A stretch of DNA of 64,000 bases from the NCBI RefSeq assembly GCF_030929495.1, contig NZ_JAVFWN010000002.1:452176-516175 (forward strand), read 5' to 3'. Shown one piece after another: positions 25,602 through 34,986 of this stretch; the stretch's first letter is position 1, and each line of letters opens with the position of its first letter. The translations under genes and the position numbers were made by a program. Source of the DNA: Nocardioides sp. LHD-245. GTDB lineage: Bacteria; Actinomycetota; Actinomycetes; Propionibacteriales; Nocardioidaceae. The notes under the pieces were generated by a model. It had not been told where the DNA came from. It ran no database searches and was given only the letters and a program-made list of their open reading frames with translations.

Positions 25602-26822
25602 TCAGCCGGGTTCGGTCGCGCCGACCTTGCGCATCGAGCGCAGCGGCGCGCTCTGCAGGCCGCGGCCGACCAGGAGGAACTGCCGCTGCCGCGACGGGCT
25701 GGCGGTGATGTGCCGGAACCGCTCGACCTCGGCCTCGATCCGCCCCGGCCCCTCGGAGTTCCACAGCATCTGCTTGTGCTCGGAGGAGACCGGCGACGTC
25801 AGGTTGGTGAAGACACGTCGCCGCTCCTCCGAGAAGCGGTCCAGGATCTCCTCGTCGGCGCCGAAGTGGATCACCTCGCGCAGCGCCTCGACCAGCGTCA
25901 TGCCGTCGAAGAAGCCGCCCGGCAGCCCGTAGCCCGCGCTGGGGCTGGTGACGTGGGCGGCATCCCCGATGAGCAGGAGGCGCCCGGCGCGGAAGCGGTC
26001 CGCCACCCGCTGGTGCATGCGGTGGGCGCCGTACGCCTCGACCTCGACGTCGACGCCGTCGGGCAGCACCCGCCGGAACCGGTCCCGCATCCGCTCGCCG
26101 AGGGTCTCCTCGGGCAGTGCGAGGTCCTCGGCGTAGGTGTAGCGCCACAGCCCGGAGTCGTCGACCTTGGCGACCAGGGCGCCGTCCTGCGCATCGAGCT
26201 GGACGCCGGAGAGCTCGTGGCCCAGCGACGCGAAGTCGAACCGGACGTTGGTCGCCACGAACCGCTCCGGCCAGGTGATGCCGGGAAGGCCGAGCCCGGC
26301 GGAGCGACGCACCATGCTGTGCACGCCGTCGGCGCCGACGACCCAGTCAGACCGGTAGCTGCGCTCGCCGCCCGGTGCGTCCGCGGTGACCGTGCAGCCG
26401 TCGGCGTCCTGCTCCACGCGCTGCACGCGGGTGTCCCACTCGACGTGGACGTTGGGCAGGGCGGCCAGCCGGGCGATGACGATCTCGGCGAGCGTCTGCT
26501 GGGGCAGATGCAGGGTGAACGGGTGCTGGACGTCGTCGGCGAGGACGTCGAGGTCGAAGTAGAGCCGCTCGCCCGTCGCCAGCACGTAGATCGACCAGCG
26601 CCGGTGCACCAGACCGCGGGCGACGGCGTCGTCCAGGACGCCGAGCCGGTCCAGCCCGCCGAGCATCGACCAGTGGAACATCATGGCGCGCGGCGAGGAG
26701 CTCGGCTCCGAGGACTGCGCCTCCAGGAGGGTCACCTCGATGTCGGAGCGGGCCAGCGCCAACGCGACGAGCAGCCCGTGCGGGCCGCCGCCCACCACGG
26801 TCACCGATGCTGAAGAAGCCAC
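25602..26822 (-). CDS. FAD-dependent monooxygenase (PHBH/UbiH fold)
   Basis: A 406-residue flavoprotein hydroxylase. GGGPHGLLVALALAR (FAD-binding GxGxxG, about 11-25), VVGADGVHSMVRR (DG motif, about 161-173) and LLIGDAAHVTSPSAGYGL (GD motif, about 280-297) are present. Such enzymes use NAD(P)H and O2 to hydroxylate phenols or related rings. It starts 3 bp after the amidohydrolase gene. A 108-bp gap separates it from the phosphotransferase and shows no clear signal. Confidence 0.88.
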   Translation of the reverse strand: MASSASVTVVGGGPHGLLVALALARSDIEVTLLEAQSSEPSSSPRAMMFHWSMLGGLDRLGVLDDAVARGLVHRRWSIYVLATGERLYFDLDVLADDVQHPFTLHLPQQTLAEIVIARLAALPNVHVEWDTRVQRVEQDADGCTVTADAPGGERSYRSDWVVGADGVHSMVRRSAGLGLPGITWPERFVATNVRFDFASLGHELSGVQLDAQDGALVAKVDDSGLWRYTYAEDLALPEETLGERMRDRFRRVLPDGVDVEVEAYGAHRMHQRVADRFRAGRLLLIGDAAHVTSPSAGYGLPGGFFDGMTLVEALREVIHFGADEEILDRFSEERRRVFTNLTSPVSSEHKQMLWNSEGPGRIEAEVERFRHITASPSRQRQFLLVGRGLQSAPLRSMRKVGATEPG

Positions 26823-26825
26823 GAC

Positions 26826-27845
26826 TCACCCTCGCTGAGATTCCCACGCGCCGAGCGCGTCCGACAATCGTCCCGCATTGCGGCCCAACAGGCCATCGCC
26901 CTCGGCCGCGGTCAGGTCGCCCGCCGCGACGGCGGCGCCGACCAGGCGCTCGGCCCCCTCGAGCTGCCCGGGGATGAACGGATAGTCCGAGCCCACCAGC
27001 ACGTGCTCGGCGCCGAAGCGGCGCGCCAGCAGCCCGAGGTGCTCGGGGACCAGGACGAGCGTGTCCACCCAGAGGCGGCGCAGCAGCGCCGCGTGGTCGC
27101 CGGAGGAGCGGTCACCGCCCAGCACGCTCCCGCTGGCGAGCCGCGGGAAGGCCCAGGGGAAGGTGCCGCCGCCGTGCGCCAGCAGCACGTCGAGTCCCGG
27201 GCACGCGTCGAGCACGCCGCCGAAGACCAGCGCGGAGGCCGCCATCGCGGTGTCGGTCAGCATGCCGAGGCCGAAGTCGTAGGGCTGCTCGCCCGAGCGG
27301 CGGATCGCACCGTCCCCGCCGCCCAGGGGGTGGACGAAGACCAGCGCACCGAGCTCCTCGGCGGCGGCGAAGAGCGGTCGCAGGGCGAGGTCGTCGAGTT
27401 CCCGCTCCCCCATCCGGCAGCCGATCTCGATCCCGAGGAGGCCGAGCTCGCACACGGCGTGCCGGAGCTCGGCGACGGCCAGGTCGACGTCCAGCCACGG
27501 CACACCGCCGAGCCCCGCCAGCCGCCCGGACGACGCGACCACCGCCTCGGCGATGCCGTCGTTGAGCGAGCGGTAGTAGCCGATGCTCGCCTCGGCGTCG
27601 GTGCCGGCGTCGAGCGTGACGGGCACGGGCGAGACGAGCTGGCGCTCGACACCCAGGACGTCGAGCTCGGCGAGCCGCACGTCGAGGTCCCACAGGCCGG
27701 CACGCACGTCCCGGAACAGGCGCTCGCCCACCAGGAGCCGTCCCGACACCGCGTCGTCGACCTCCAGGCGCGGCCACGGCCCCCCGCTGACGGGCAGCTC
27801 GACCCGGCGCGGGAAGAAGTGCGCGTGTACGTCGACGATGGCCAT
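26826..27845 (-). CDS. Amidohydrolase, ACMSD-like (possible decarboxylase)
   Basis: A 339-residue TIM-barrel metal enzyme. DVHAHFFP (HxH metal site, residues 5-12), FVHPLGG, LLAHGGGTFPW and VGSDYPF (Asp) are the pattern of the ACMSD/gamma-resorcylate/5-carboxyvanillate decarboxylase subfamily, which performs non-oxidative decarboxylation of aromatic acids or ring-fission products. That would suit a route through a carboxylated catechol. GGAGGAGAGCGG precedes the ATG. First gene of the operon, with the best operator of the cluster (site D) upstream. Confidence 0.85.
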   Translation of the reverse strand: MAIVDVHAHFFPRRVELPVSGGPWPRLEVDDAVSGRLLVGERLFRDVRAGLWDLDVRLAELDVLGVERQLVSPVPVTLDAGTDAEASIGYYRSLNDGIAEAVVASSGRLAGLGGVPWLDVDLAVAELRHAVCELGLLGIEIGCRMGERELDDLALRPLFAAAEELGALVFVHPLGGGDGAIRRSGEQPYDFGLGMLTDTAMAASALVFGGVLDACPGLDVLLAHGGGTFPWAFPRLASGSVLGGDRSSGDHAALLRRLWVDTLVLVPEHLGLLARRFGAEHVLVGSDYPFIPGQLEGAERLVGAAVAAGDLTAAEGDGLLGRNAGRLSDALGAWESQRG

Positions 27846-27930
27846 CCGCTCTCCTCCGGGACCCTCCGCGGGCCCCGATCTCTGTGGAGATAGGGACGCT
27901 AGGGGTCCGGGTCGCCGGATCGAGCGCGGC

Positions 27931-27947
27931 GTTCCAACGGATGGAAC
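27931..27947. promoter_or_regulatory. IclR-type operator, site D (between amidohydrolase operon and iclR gene)
   Basis: GTTCCAACGGATGGAAC, a perfect palindrome that extends to GC-GTTCCA/TGGAAC-GC (27929-27949). For the minus-strand operon the centre is 38 bp from TAGCGT (27901-27896). Toward the iclR gene GACTGT (27979-27984) is a weaker -10 candidate at 40 bp. Confidence 0.8.
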
Positions 27948-28081
27948 GCGCGCTCGCGACAGCGGCCCCGATGCGTCTGACTGTCCCTGCGACGAGATGG
28001 CGTGACGTCTATCACGTAACGTACGATGATGAGCGTCACGACGGGCTCGGGCGCTGCAGTCAAGTCTTCGAGTGCGAGTGG

Positions 28082-28891
28082 GTGCCGGTGGCCAACAGCG
28101 AGAACCGTGCGGTTCCTGCGGCGGACCCGCCCTCGATCCTGACCAAGGTCTTCGACCTGTTGCACGCGTTCAACACCAACAACCGGGTGATGACGCTCAG
28201 CGAGCTGGCCCGCGCCTCGGGCCTGCCGAAGTCGACCGTGCACCGGCTCATCGCGCGCCTCATCGACCTCGGCGCCGTCGAGCCGCACCGCTCGGGCTAT
28301 GTCGTCAGCGTGGAGATGCTGAGCCTGGCGACGAACACGCCCGCCGGCGGCATGCGGGACGCGGCGCTCCCGTTCATGGCGGCCCTCCACCGGTGGTCCG
28401 GACACAGCGTGCAGTTGGCCGTGCTGCGGCAGTTCGACGTGGTCCTGCTCGAGACCATCACCGCACCCGACTCGCCCGGCCCGCCCGGCACGCTGGGCTC
28501 GCGGATCCCGGCCAACTGCACCGCGCTCGGCAAGGTGCTGCTCTCGCGGGAGCACCTCGACGACCTCGAGGCCTTCCTGCCGCGCCCAATGCCGATGCGG
28601 ACCAGGTTCTCGGTGACCGAGGTGGACCCGCTGGTCATCGAGCTGCGGAAGGCGCGCACCTCGGGCATCGCGTACGACCGCGAGGAGAGCCAGCTCAACC
28701 TGGCCTCCGCCGCGGTCCCGATCGTGATCCGCGACTACGCCGTCGGCGCCCTCGCCGTCTCGCACCCGGCCGACGTCGAGATCACCGCCAAGGTGGAGCA
28801 GGCGCTGCGCGAGACCGCCGCCCAGATCGCTCGCGTGTGCCGCGACGACCTCCAGCGGGGCAAGGCCCACTACTTCCCCCACGAGTTCTGA
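28082..28891 (+). CDS. IclR-family transcriptional regulator (first of two)
   Basis: A 269-residue regulator. The winged helix-turn-helix is at about 38-61 (LSELARASGLPKSTVHRLIARL) and the effector domain follows, with IPANCTALGKVLLS and a REESQLNLASAAVPI segment that lines the ligand site in IclR proteins. An open frame continues upstream to 27884 but runs through operator D, so GTG 28082 or 28088 is the likely start; no clear ribosome site helps to choose. A small palindrome, CGTGACGTCTATCACG (28001-28016), lies in its leader. It is one of two candidates for the activator of the whole cluster. Confidence 0.85.
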   Translation: MPVANSENRAVPAADPPSILTKVFDLLHAFNTNNRVMTLSELARASGLPKSTVHRLIARLIDLGAVEPHRSGYVVSVEMLSLATNTPAGGMRDAALPFMAALHRWSGHSVQLAVLRQFDVVLLETITAPDSPGPPGTLGSRIPANCTALGKVLLSREHLDDLEAFLPRPMPMRTRFSVTEVDPLVIELRKARTSGIAYDREESQLNLASAAVPIVIRDYAVGALAVSHPADVEITAKVEQALRETAAQIARVCRDDLQRGKAHYFPHEF

Positions 28892-28903
28892 GCCTCCCTC
28901 CGC

Positions 28904-28920
28904 GTTCCAGGCTCCGGGAC
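28904..28920. promoter_or_regulatory. IclR-type operator, site E (alcohol dehydrogenase operon)
   Basis: GTTCCAGGCTCCGGGAC. The centre at 28912 is 38 bp before CACGCT (28950-28955), which is 6 nt before the leaderless GTG at 28962. Confidence 0.6.
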
Positions 28921-28961
28921 GGGCTGTCGCACGCGAGGGACGCCCTGCGCACGCTGAGCGC

Positions 28962-30032
28962 GTGAAGGCGATCAGGATCCACGGCCCGCGCGATGCCCGG
29001 CTCGACGAGATCGAGGAGCCGGTCGTGACCGGCGACGACCAGGTGAAGATCCGGATCGAGTCGGCGGGGGTGTGCGGATCCGACCTGTGGCTCTACGAGA
29101 CCGCGCCGGTCCCCGACCACTACCGCCATCCGGCCTTCGGCGAGTCCGGTCCCCACGTGCTCGGTCACGAGATGGCGGGCCGCGTGGTGCTCGCCGGCAG
29201 GGCCGTCACCGGGCTGGCCGCGGGCGATCTCGTCGCCGTCCGGCCGCTGGTCGCCGACGGCACCTGCGCGACCTGCCGGCGCGGTGAGACCAACCTGTGC
29301 GAGCAGCGCGGCTTCGTCGGCATCAACGGCGGGGGCGGCGGCTTCAGCGAGTACGTCGTGGTGCCGGTCGAGCAGGTCCACCGGCTGCCCGCGCCGTTCA
29401 CCGCCGCCACCGGGAGCCTCGTCGAGCCGTTGGCCACCAGCTGGCACACCGTCGACGCCGTCCCGCTGACGCCTGAGGACCCGGTGCTGGTGGTGGGCGC
29501 GGGACCGATCGGCATCGGCGTGCTGCTGTGTCTGCGGGCACGCGGGACGACCCGCGTGCTGGTCAGCGAGCCCAGCGCGCTGCGGCGCGGGCTCGCGGCG
29601 CGATGGGGCGCCGAGGTGATCGACCCCCGCGAGACCGACCTGGCGCGCCACGCCCGCGCCTGGTCCGAGCGCCGCGGCGTCGCGGCAGCCTTCGACTGCG
29701 CCGGCGCCGGCGGCGAGGTGATCGGCAGCGAGCTGCGCGCGCTCCGGCCGGGCGGTCACCTCGTCGTCCCCGCCGAGTTCCACGCGCGCGTGGAGATCGA
29801 TCCGACCGAGCTGGCCCGTCACGGCAAGCGCATCCTGGGCAGCTCGGCCTACCGTCGCGAGGACTTCGACGCCGTCATCCGCGCCGTCGCCGACGGACGA
29901 CTCGACCCGACGGGGATGATCACCTCCACGATCGCCCTCGAGGACACCGTCGCCGCCGGTCTCGAGCACCTGCTGGGGGCCGGCCGGGACACCGACATCA
30001 AGGTCCTCGTCACGGCCGGGACGTCCTCGTGA
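28962..30032 (+). CDS. Zinc-dependent alcohol dehydrogenase (butanediol/sorbitol dehydrogenase-like)
   Basis: A 356-residue MDR dehydrogenase. AGVCGSD and GHEMAG hold the catalytic zinc, CATCRRGETNLC the structural zinc (only three of four Cys, with ADGT before it), SLVEPLATSWH is typical of polyol and butanediol dehydrogenases, and GAGPIG is the NAD loop. It probably oxidises a secondary hydroxyl of a pathway intermediate. The GTG start is leaderless. First of four tightly packed genes with overlapping starts and stops. Confidence 0.88.
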   Translation: MKAIRIHGPRDARLDEIEEPVVTGDDQVKIRIESAGVCGSDLWLYETAPVPDHYRHPAFGESGPHVLGHEMAGRVVLAGRAVTGLAAGDLVAVRPLVADGTCATCRRGETNLCEQRGFVGINGGGGGFSEYVVVPVEQVHRLPAPFTAATGSLVEPLATSWHTVDAVPLTPEDPVLVVGAGPIGIGVLLCLRARGTTRVLVSEPSALRRGLAARWGAEVIDPRETDLARHARAWSERRGVAAAFDCAGAGGEVIGSELRALRPGGHLVVPAEFHARVEIDPTELARHGKRILGSSAYRREDFDAVIRAVADGRLDPTGMITSTIALEDTVAAGLEHLLGAGRDTDIKVLVTAGTSS

Positions 30033-30886
30033 CCGGCTCCGCGCCGGGCGGGGCGCGGCCGTTCGAGGACCGCGTCGCCGTCGTCACCGGCGCGGCGTCG
30101 GGGATCGGCGCGGCGACCGCCGCCCTGCTCGCCGAGCGCGGCGCCCACGTCGTGGTGGCCGACCTCGACCGTCCGGCGGCGGACGTGCTCGCCGACGACC
30201 TCACGGCCCGCGGCCTGGCCGCCTCGGCAGCCGGGGTCGACGTCAGCGACGAGGCGCAGGTGAGCGCCCTGTTCGACCGGGTGCGTGCCGAGCACGGCCG
30301 GCTCGACGTCCTGCACAACAACGCGGCGGCGATGGGGCTGACCTTCCGCGATCCCGTCGTCACCAGGGTCGACGTCGCCAGCTGGGACCGCACCTTCGCC
30401 GTCAACGCCCGCGGCGTGCTGCTGGGCTGCAAGCACGCGATCCCGCTCATGTTGGAGGACGGCGGCGGCGCGATCGTCAACACCACCTCGATCTCCGGCG
30501 ACGTGGGCGAGCTGACCATGTCGGCGTACGGCGCCTCCAAGGCCGCCGTCTCGCAGCTCACCCGGGCGGTGGCCACCCAGTGGGGCAGGCAGGGGATCCG
30601 CTGCAACGCCGTCGCGCCCGGGCTGATCCTGTCGCCCTCCGGCGAGCAGACGCCGGAGCCGCTGCAGGAGATCTACCGGCGGCACGTGCTGACCCCTCAC
30701 CTCGGCACCCCGGACGACGTCGCCCGCCTGGTCGCGTTCCTGGCCTCCGACGAGGCCCGCTACATCACCGCCCAGGTGCTCCGGGTGGATGGCGGGCTGG
30801 TCGACCACCACCCCATCGTCGCGGACTTCGCCGACTGGGCGGCGTCGGTCCGGGCCGACCGGGCCGCCGCACGGGGGCCGGCCTGA
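30029..30886 (+). CDS. SDR-family oxidoreductase
   Basis: A 285-residue short-chain dehydrogenase. TGAASGIG (about 20-27), DLDRP after the second strand (NAD preference), Ser with YGASKAA and the C-terminal LRVDGGLV are seen; NNAA replaces NNAG. A tail of about 25 residues follows the usual end. The reaction is likely oxidation of a ring or side-chain alcohol. The GTG overlaps the previous stop (GTGA). Confidence 0.88.
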   Translation: MTGSAPGGARPFEDRVAVVTGAASGIGAATAALLAERGAHVVVADLDRPAADVLADDLTARGLAASAAGVDVSDEAQVSALFDRVRAEHGRLDVLHNNAAAMGLTFRDPVVTRVDVASWDRTFAVNARGVLLGCKHAIPLMLEDGGGAIVNTTSISGDVGELTMSAYGASKAAVSQLTRAVATQWGRQGIRCNAVAPGLILSPSGEQTPEPLQEIYRRHVLTPHLGTPDDVARLVAFLASDEARYITAQVLRVDGGLVDHHPIVADFADWAASVRADRAAARGPA

Positions 30887-31896
30887 TGCGCGCCGCGCTC
30901 TTCACGGGTCCTGGCGAGCCGATCTCCTATGTCGACCTGCCCGATCCGCAGGCGCCGCCCGGCTGGGTGGTGCTGGACGTCAGGGCAGCGGGGATGTGCC
31001 ACTCCGACGTGCACACCGTGCGCGGTCCCGGCGCGGCCTGGCTCAGCCGGATGCCGATCGTGCTGGGCCACGAGGTCGCCGGCACCGTCGCCGCGCTCGG
31101 CGCGGGTGTCACCGGCTTCGCGCTCGGCGACCGGGTCGGCGTCTGCTCGACCCCGGGCCCCGACGAGCACACGCGGCCGTTCGGGCCCGGCACCCACCTC
31201 GGGCCCGCCGGCGGCTCGCAGCCGGGCACGCACGTCGACGGCGGCTACGCCCAGCAGTGCGTGGTCCGGGCGTCCCGGCTGGTCCCCATCCCTCCCGAGG
31301 TCAGCTTCGAGCAGGCGGCGATCGGCACCGACGCCCTGGCGGCGGGCTACCACAACGTGCGCAACGTGGCCGGCGTGAGGATCGGCGAGCGGGTCGGCAT
31401 CGTCGGGCTCGGCGGCCTCGGCATGGCCGGCCTGCGCACCGCGGTCCTCGCGGGCGCCCACGTCTATGGCGTCGACGTGCGCGAGGAGGTCTTCGACGAC
31501 GCGCGCGCCGACGGCGCGCTCGACTGCTTCACCGACATCGCGGCGCTGGCCGAGCTGGACCTCGACGTGATCGTCGACTTCGCGAACGCGGCGGGCAGCG
31601 TCAACGCCGCCGTCCGCGCGGTGCGTCCGCGCGGCCGCGTGGTCGTGGTCGGCCTGGGGTCGGAGCAGATCGTCCTCGACACGATCCCGCTCGTCCTCGG
31701 CCGGCGCACCCTGCTCACCTCCCAGGGGATCCGCAAGCAGGACCTCGAGGACGTCTACGGACTGCTGGCCCGCGGCCTGCTGAGCCCACGGCTGGAGGCC
31801 TTCGACTTCGACCGGATACCCGAGGCGCTCGAGCGCCTCGCCCGAGGCAACGTCCACGGACGGCTGTTCACCCGTCCACCCACGAGAGAGAGCTGA
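30886..31896 (+). CDS. Alcohol dehydrogenase, zinc MDR family without structural-zinc cysteines
   Basis: A 336-residue protein. AAGMCHSDVHT and GHEVAG keep the catalytic zinc ligands, and GLGGLGMAGL the cofactor loop. The lobe that normally holds four structural Cys instead reads CSTPGPDEHTRPFGPG, so this zinc is absent. FANAAGSVNAAVRAV and PRGRVVVVG complete the Rossmann part. The start overlaps the SDR stop by one base (TGATG). The substrate is unknown; an acyl-CoA-linked alcohol is possible. Confidence 0.82.
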   Translation: MRAALFTGPGEPISYVDLPDPQAPPGWVVLDVRAAGMCHSDVHTVRGPGAAWLSRMPIVLGHEVAGTVAALGAGVTGFALGDRVGVCSTPGPDEHTRPFGPGTHLGPAGGSQPGTHVDGGYAQQCVVRASRLVPIPPEVSFEQAAIGTDALAAGYHNVRNVAGVRIGERVGIVGLGGLGMAGLRTAVLAGAHVYGVDVREEVFDDARADGALDCFTDIAALAELDLDVIVDFANAAGSVNAAVRAVRPRGRVVVVGLGSEQIVLDTIPLVLGRRTLLTSQGIRKQDLEDVYGLLARGLLSPRLEAFDFDRIPEALERLARGNVHGRLFTRPPTRES

Positions 31897-31897
31897 C

Positions 31898-32566
31898 ATG
31901 ACCCACCCCGCGACCGAGATCCCGACGACCTTCGACCTGACCCAGACCGACGGCCTGCTGCGGACCACCAAGGCCGTCAGCCGCCGGCTCGACCTGACCC
32001 GCGACGTGCCGACGGAGCTGATCCTCGACTGCATCAGGATCGCCTCCGCCGCGCCGATCGGCGGCAACCGGGAGGCCAACCGCTGGCTGGTGGTCAAGGA
32101 CCCGGTCAAGCGGCAGCAGCTGGCACAGCTCTACCAGGAGGTCGGCAACCCCTACCTGGCCGCGCTGCGCGCGAAGGCCGAGCCGGGGTCGCGACAGGCC
32201 CGGGTCATCGAGGCCGGCCAGTACATCGCCGACCATCTCGCCGAGGTCCCGGCGCTGGTGCTGCCGATCCGCCTGGGCGTGGTCGGCGAGGGGGTCTTCA
32301 ACGCGCAGTCGCTCTACGGCTCGGTGGTCCCCGCCGTGTGGAGCTTCCAGCTGGCCGCCCGCTCGCGGGGCCTGGGCACCCGCTACACGACCTACCTCGC
32401 GACCCGCGCCCGGGAGGTGGCCGAGCTGCTCGGCATCCCCGAGGAGGTCACCCAGGTCGCCCTGCTCCCGGTCGCCTACTACACCGGGGAGCGCTTCAGC
32501 CCGGCTCCGCGCCGGGACCCGGCGGAGATCACCTACCTCGACTCCTGGGAGAACCCGGTCGGCTGA
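31898..32566 (+). CDS. Nitroreductase-family protein
   Basis: A 222-residue FMN-fold protein, different in sequence from the one at 11644. TTKAVSRRLDLTRDVPTELI, ASAAPIGGNREANRWLVV (FMN phosphate region) and GLGTRYTTYL are recognisable. It begins right after the alcohol dehydrogenase stop, with GAGAGAG as ribosome site, and ends the operon 14 bp before the convergent SDR gene. Its role may be reduction of an enoyl or quinone intermediate. Confidence 0.82.
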   Translation: MTHPATEIPTTFDLTQTDGLLRTTKAVSRRLDLTRDVPTELILDCIRIASAAPIGGNREANRWLVVKDPVKRQQLAQLYQEVGNPYLAALRAKAEPGSRQARVIEAGQYIADHLAEVPALVLPIRLGVVGEGVFNAQSLYGSVVPAVWSFQLAARSRGLGTRYTTYLATRAREVAELLGIPEEVTQVALLPVAYYTGERFSPAPRRDPAEITYLDSWENPVG

Positions 32567-32580
32567 GGCCGAGGCCGGGG

Positions 32581-33372
32581 TCAGGCCAGCGTCCAGCCGC
32601 CGTCGACCGGCAGGGTGTGCCCGGTGACGAAGGAGGAGGCGTCGCTGGCGAGGAAGAGCACGGCGGTAGCGATCTCGTCGAGACCGCCACCGCGGCGCTG
32701 CAGGCTGGCGCCCTCCCACATCGCACGGACCATCTCGCCGGTCTCGTCGGCCGTCATCTCGGTGTCGACGAAGCCGGGGGCGATGCCGTTGACGCGGATG
32801 TCCTTCCGGGCGAGGTTGGCCGCCAGGTCCCTGGTCAGGGCGATCAGTGCGGCCTTGGAGGCGCTGTACATGTAGCTGGGGATGCCCGAGGCCTTCAGGC
32901 CGAAGGCGCTGGCGACGTTGACGATGACGCCACCGCCGGTCATCCGGGCGGCCGCGGCCCGGGTCATCGCGAAGCTGCCCAGCAGGTTGACGTCGACGAC
33001 CTGGCGCAGATCGTCCATCGGCGCCTTGAAGGGATGCTCCGTGGTGCTCCGGGACAGGCCGGCGTTGTTCACGAGGACGTCGAGCCGCCCGAGCTCGGCC
33101 ACCGCGGCGTCGGCCGCCGCCCGGCAGTCGGCCTCGTCGGTGATGTCCCCCTCGACCACGACCGCTCGGCGGCCGGACCGGGCCACGGCTGCCGCGGTCT
33201 CCTCCAGCCGGTCGCGCCGCCGCGCCATCAGGACGATGTCCGCGCCGGCCTCCGCGAACGAGGTCGCGATCCGCACGCCCAGACCGCTCGAGGCGCCGGT
33301 GACGAGCGCGACGCGGTGATCCAGCCGGAAGCTGTCGAGGATGCTGGCGCTCCGTGTCCGCTGCGACGACAT
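32581..33372 (-). CDS. SDR-family oxidoreductase
   Basis: A 263-residue short-chain dehydrogenase of the glucose-dehydrogenase-like type. TGASSGLG (about 25-32), NNAG, ASAFGLKASG with Ser, Y-x-x-x-K (YSASKAA) and LPVDGGWTLA are complete. It is the last gene of a seven-gene operon beginning at the ferredoxin reductase, 3 bp after the CoA ligase. The reaction is likely oxidation of a hydroxyacyl-CoA or a cis-diol. Confidence 0.9.
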   Translation of the reverse strand: MSSQRTRSASILDSFRLDHRVALVTGASSGLGVRIATSFAEAGADIVLMARRRDRLEETAAAVARSGRRAVVVEGDITDEADCRAAADAAVAELGRLDVLVNNAGLSRSTTEHPFKAPMDDLRQVVDVNLLGSFAMTRAAAARMTGGGVIVNVASAFGLKASGIPSYMYSASKAALIALTRDLAANLARKDIRVNGIAPGFVDTEMTADETGEMVRAMWEGASLQRRGGGLDEIATAVLFLASDASSFVTGHTLPVDGGWTLA

Positions 33373-33375
33373 GGC

Positions 33376-34941
33376 TCAGTCCTCGATCGCGATGCTCAGC
33401 TGGGTCGCGGCCCACGGCCGGATCTCGCGCTTGAGTACCTTCGCATTGGCGTTGCGGGGCAACGGCTCGCTGCGCACCAGCGTCCAGCGCGGGCGCTTGT
33501 AGGACGCCAGCCTGCCCTCGCAGGCCGCCGCGACCGAGGCGGGATCGAAGTCGGGATCGCTGGTCACCACCACCGCCACCGGTGTCTCTCCGAACCGCTC
33601 GTGCGGCACGCCGACCACGGCGACCTCGGTGACCCCGGGAAGACGGACGACGAGATCCTCGATCTCCTGGGGATACACGTTGAGGCCGCCCGAGATGATC
33701 ATGTCCTTGGTGCGGCCCACGACCGTGATGTAGCCGTCCTCGTCCAGCTCGACCAGGTCACCGGTGTGCAGCCAGCCGTCGCGGAACGCCTCGGCGGTCT
33801 GCTCGGGCCGGTTGTGGTAGCCCTTCATCGAGGCCGGCGAGCGCAGCAGCAGCTCGCCGCGGCCCGAGAACCGGATCTCGCCGTCGGCGTCGCGCACCGC
33901 CGTGTCGGCGTGGGGCATCGCCCGGCCCGCGGAGCCCTCGTGGGCGGCGACCTCCTCGGGGCGCAGCACGGTGGTGATGGTGGGGAACTCCGAGAGGCCG
34001 AACCCCTGGCACACCGCCACGCCCGGCATCTCGGCCTGGCACTTCTCGATCACCGCCCGCGGCACCGGCTCGGTGCCCGTGATGACCCAGACCAGCGGGC
34101 TGGCCGAGAGGCGGGCCATCAGGTCCGGGCGGGTGACCAGGTCGCGCAGCAGGCTGGGCACGAGCATGATGTGGGTGATGCCGTGGTCGACGATGAAGTC
34201 GGTGACCGACTCCATCGAGGCCGAGCCGGTGCGGCGGATCTGGGAGAAGCCGCCGATCCAGGCCAGGGCGAGCACCAGGTTGTGGAACCCGGCCGCCCAC
34301 GAGAAGGACGCGATGACGCCGTACCGCACGTCGGGGGTCAGGCCCAGGCCGGGCAGCTGGCCGAACGAGTTCCACAGCACGCTGTCATGCGTGTGCACGG
34401 CGGCCTTCGGGAGCCCCGTGGTGCCGGAGCTGTAGTAGAGGATGAGGGTGTCGCCGAGGTCGGGCTCCCGGTGGTCCGGAGGCGGCCAGGCGCCGCCCTT
34501 GCGGACCGTCTCGTACCGCTCCGCCCCGCGCGGCCCGGGATCGATGTCGTCGACGGTGATCAGCAGCTCGAAGTCGTGGTCGATGTCGGCGAGGCCGGCC
34601 TGCGCGATCTCGTCCGCGATCATGAAGCGCGCCTCGCTGTCGCGGCACATGTGGTCGATCTCGGGCCCGGTGAGCAGCACGTTGACCGGGACGCAGACCG
34701 CGCCCAGCGCCGCGAGGCCGAACAGCACCTCCACCCACTCCAGCCGGTTCCCCATCATGACCGCGACCCGGTCGCCCGGCCTGACGCCGGCGGCACTGAG
34801 GCCCGCGGCGACGTCCAGGGACCGGTCGCGCATCTCGCGGAACGTGACCAGCTCGCCCTCGAACCCGAAGGCGGGCCGGTCGGCGTAGTGCGACCTCGCC
34901 GACCGGTCGAGGACACCGAACAGGTTGCGTGCCAGGGTCAT
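33376..34941 (-). CDS. Acyl-CoA synthetase (AMP-forming), fatty/aryl-acid type
   Basis: A 521-residue adenylate-forming ligase. The P-loop LILYYSSGTTGLPKA (about 163-177), the GFGLSEFPT adenine-binding segment, HTGDLVELDEDGYITVVGR hinge and PRNANAKVLKREI with the C-terminal Lys are present. It is one of three ligases of the cluster and could activate the parent acid or a chain-shortened product. ATG at 34941; AAGGAGAA lies upstream. Confidence 0.9.
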   Translation of the reverse strand: MTLARNLFGVLDRSARSHYADRPAFGFEGELVTFREMRDRSLDVAAGLSAAGVRPGDRVAVMMGNRLEWVEVLFGLAALGAVCVPVNVLLTGPEIDHMCRDSEARFMIADEIAQAGLADIDHDFELLITVDDIDPGPRGAERYETVRKGGAWPPPDHREPDLGDTLILYYSSGTTGLPKAAVHTHDSVLWNSFGQLPGLGLTPDVRYGVIASFSWAAGFHNLVLALAWIGGFSQIRRTGSASMESVTDFIVDHGITHIMLVPSLLRDLVTRPDLMARLSASPLVWVITGTEPVPRAVIEKCQAEMPGVAVCQGFGLSEFPTITTVLRPEEVAAHEGSAGRAMPHADTAVRDADGEIRFSGRGELLLRSPASMKGYHNRPEQTAEAFRDGWLHTGDLVELDEDGYITVVGRTKDMIISGGLNVYPQEIEDLVVRLPGVTEVAVVGVPHERFGETPVAVVVTSDPDFDPASVAAACEGRLASYKRPRWTLVRSEPLPRNANAKVLKREIRPWAATQLSIAIED

Positions 34942-34986
34942 GTGGTTCTCCTTCGCCGGCGCCCGGGGGGCGCGAGAGGACGACGC

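Noticed and set aside
27884..28081. N-terminal extension of the first IclR protein starting at 27884
   Set aside because: It runs through the best operator palindrome (27931-27947) and the likely promoter, and its sequence has no homology to IclR proteins.
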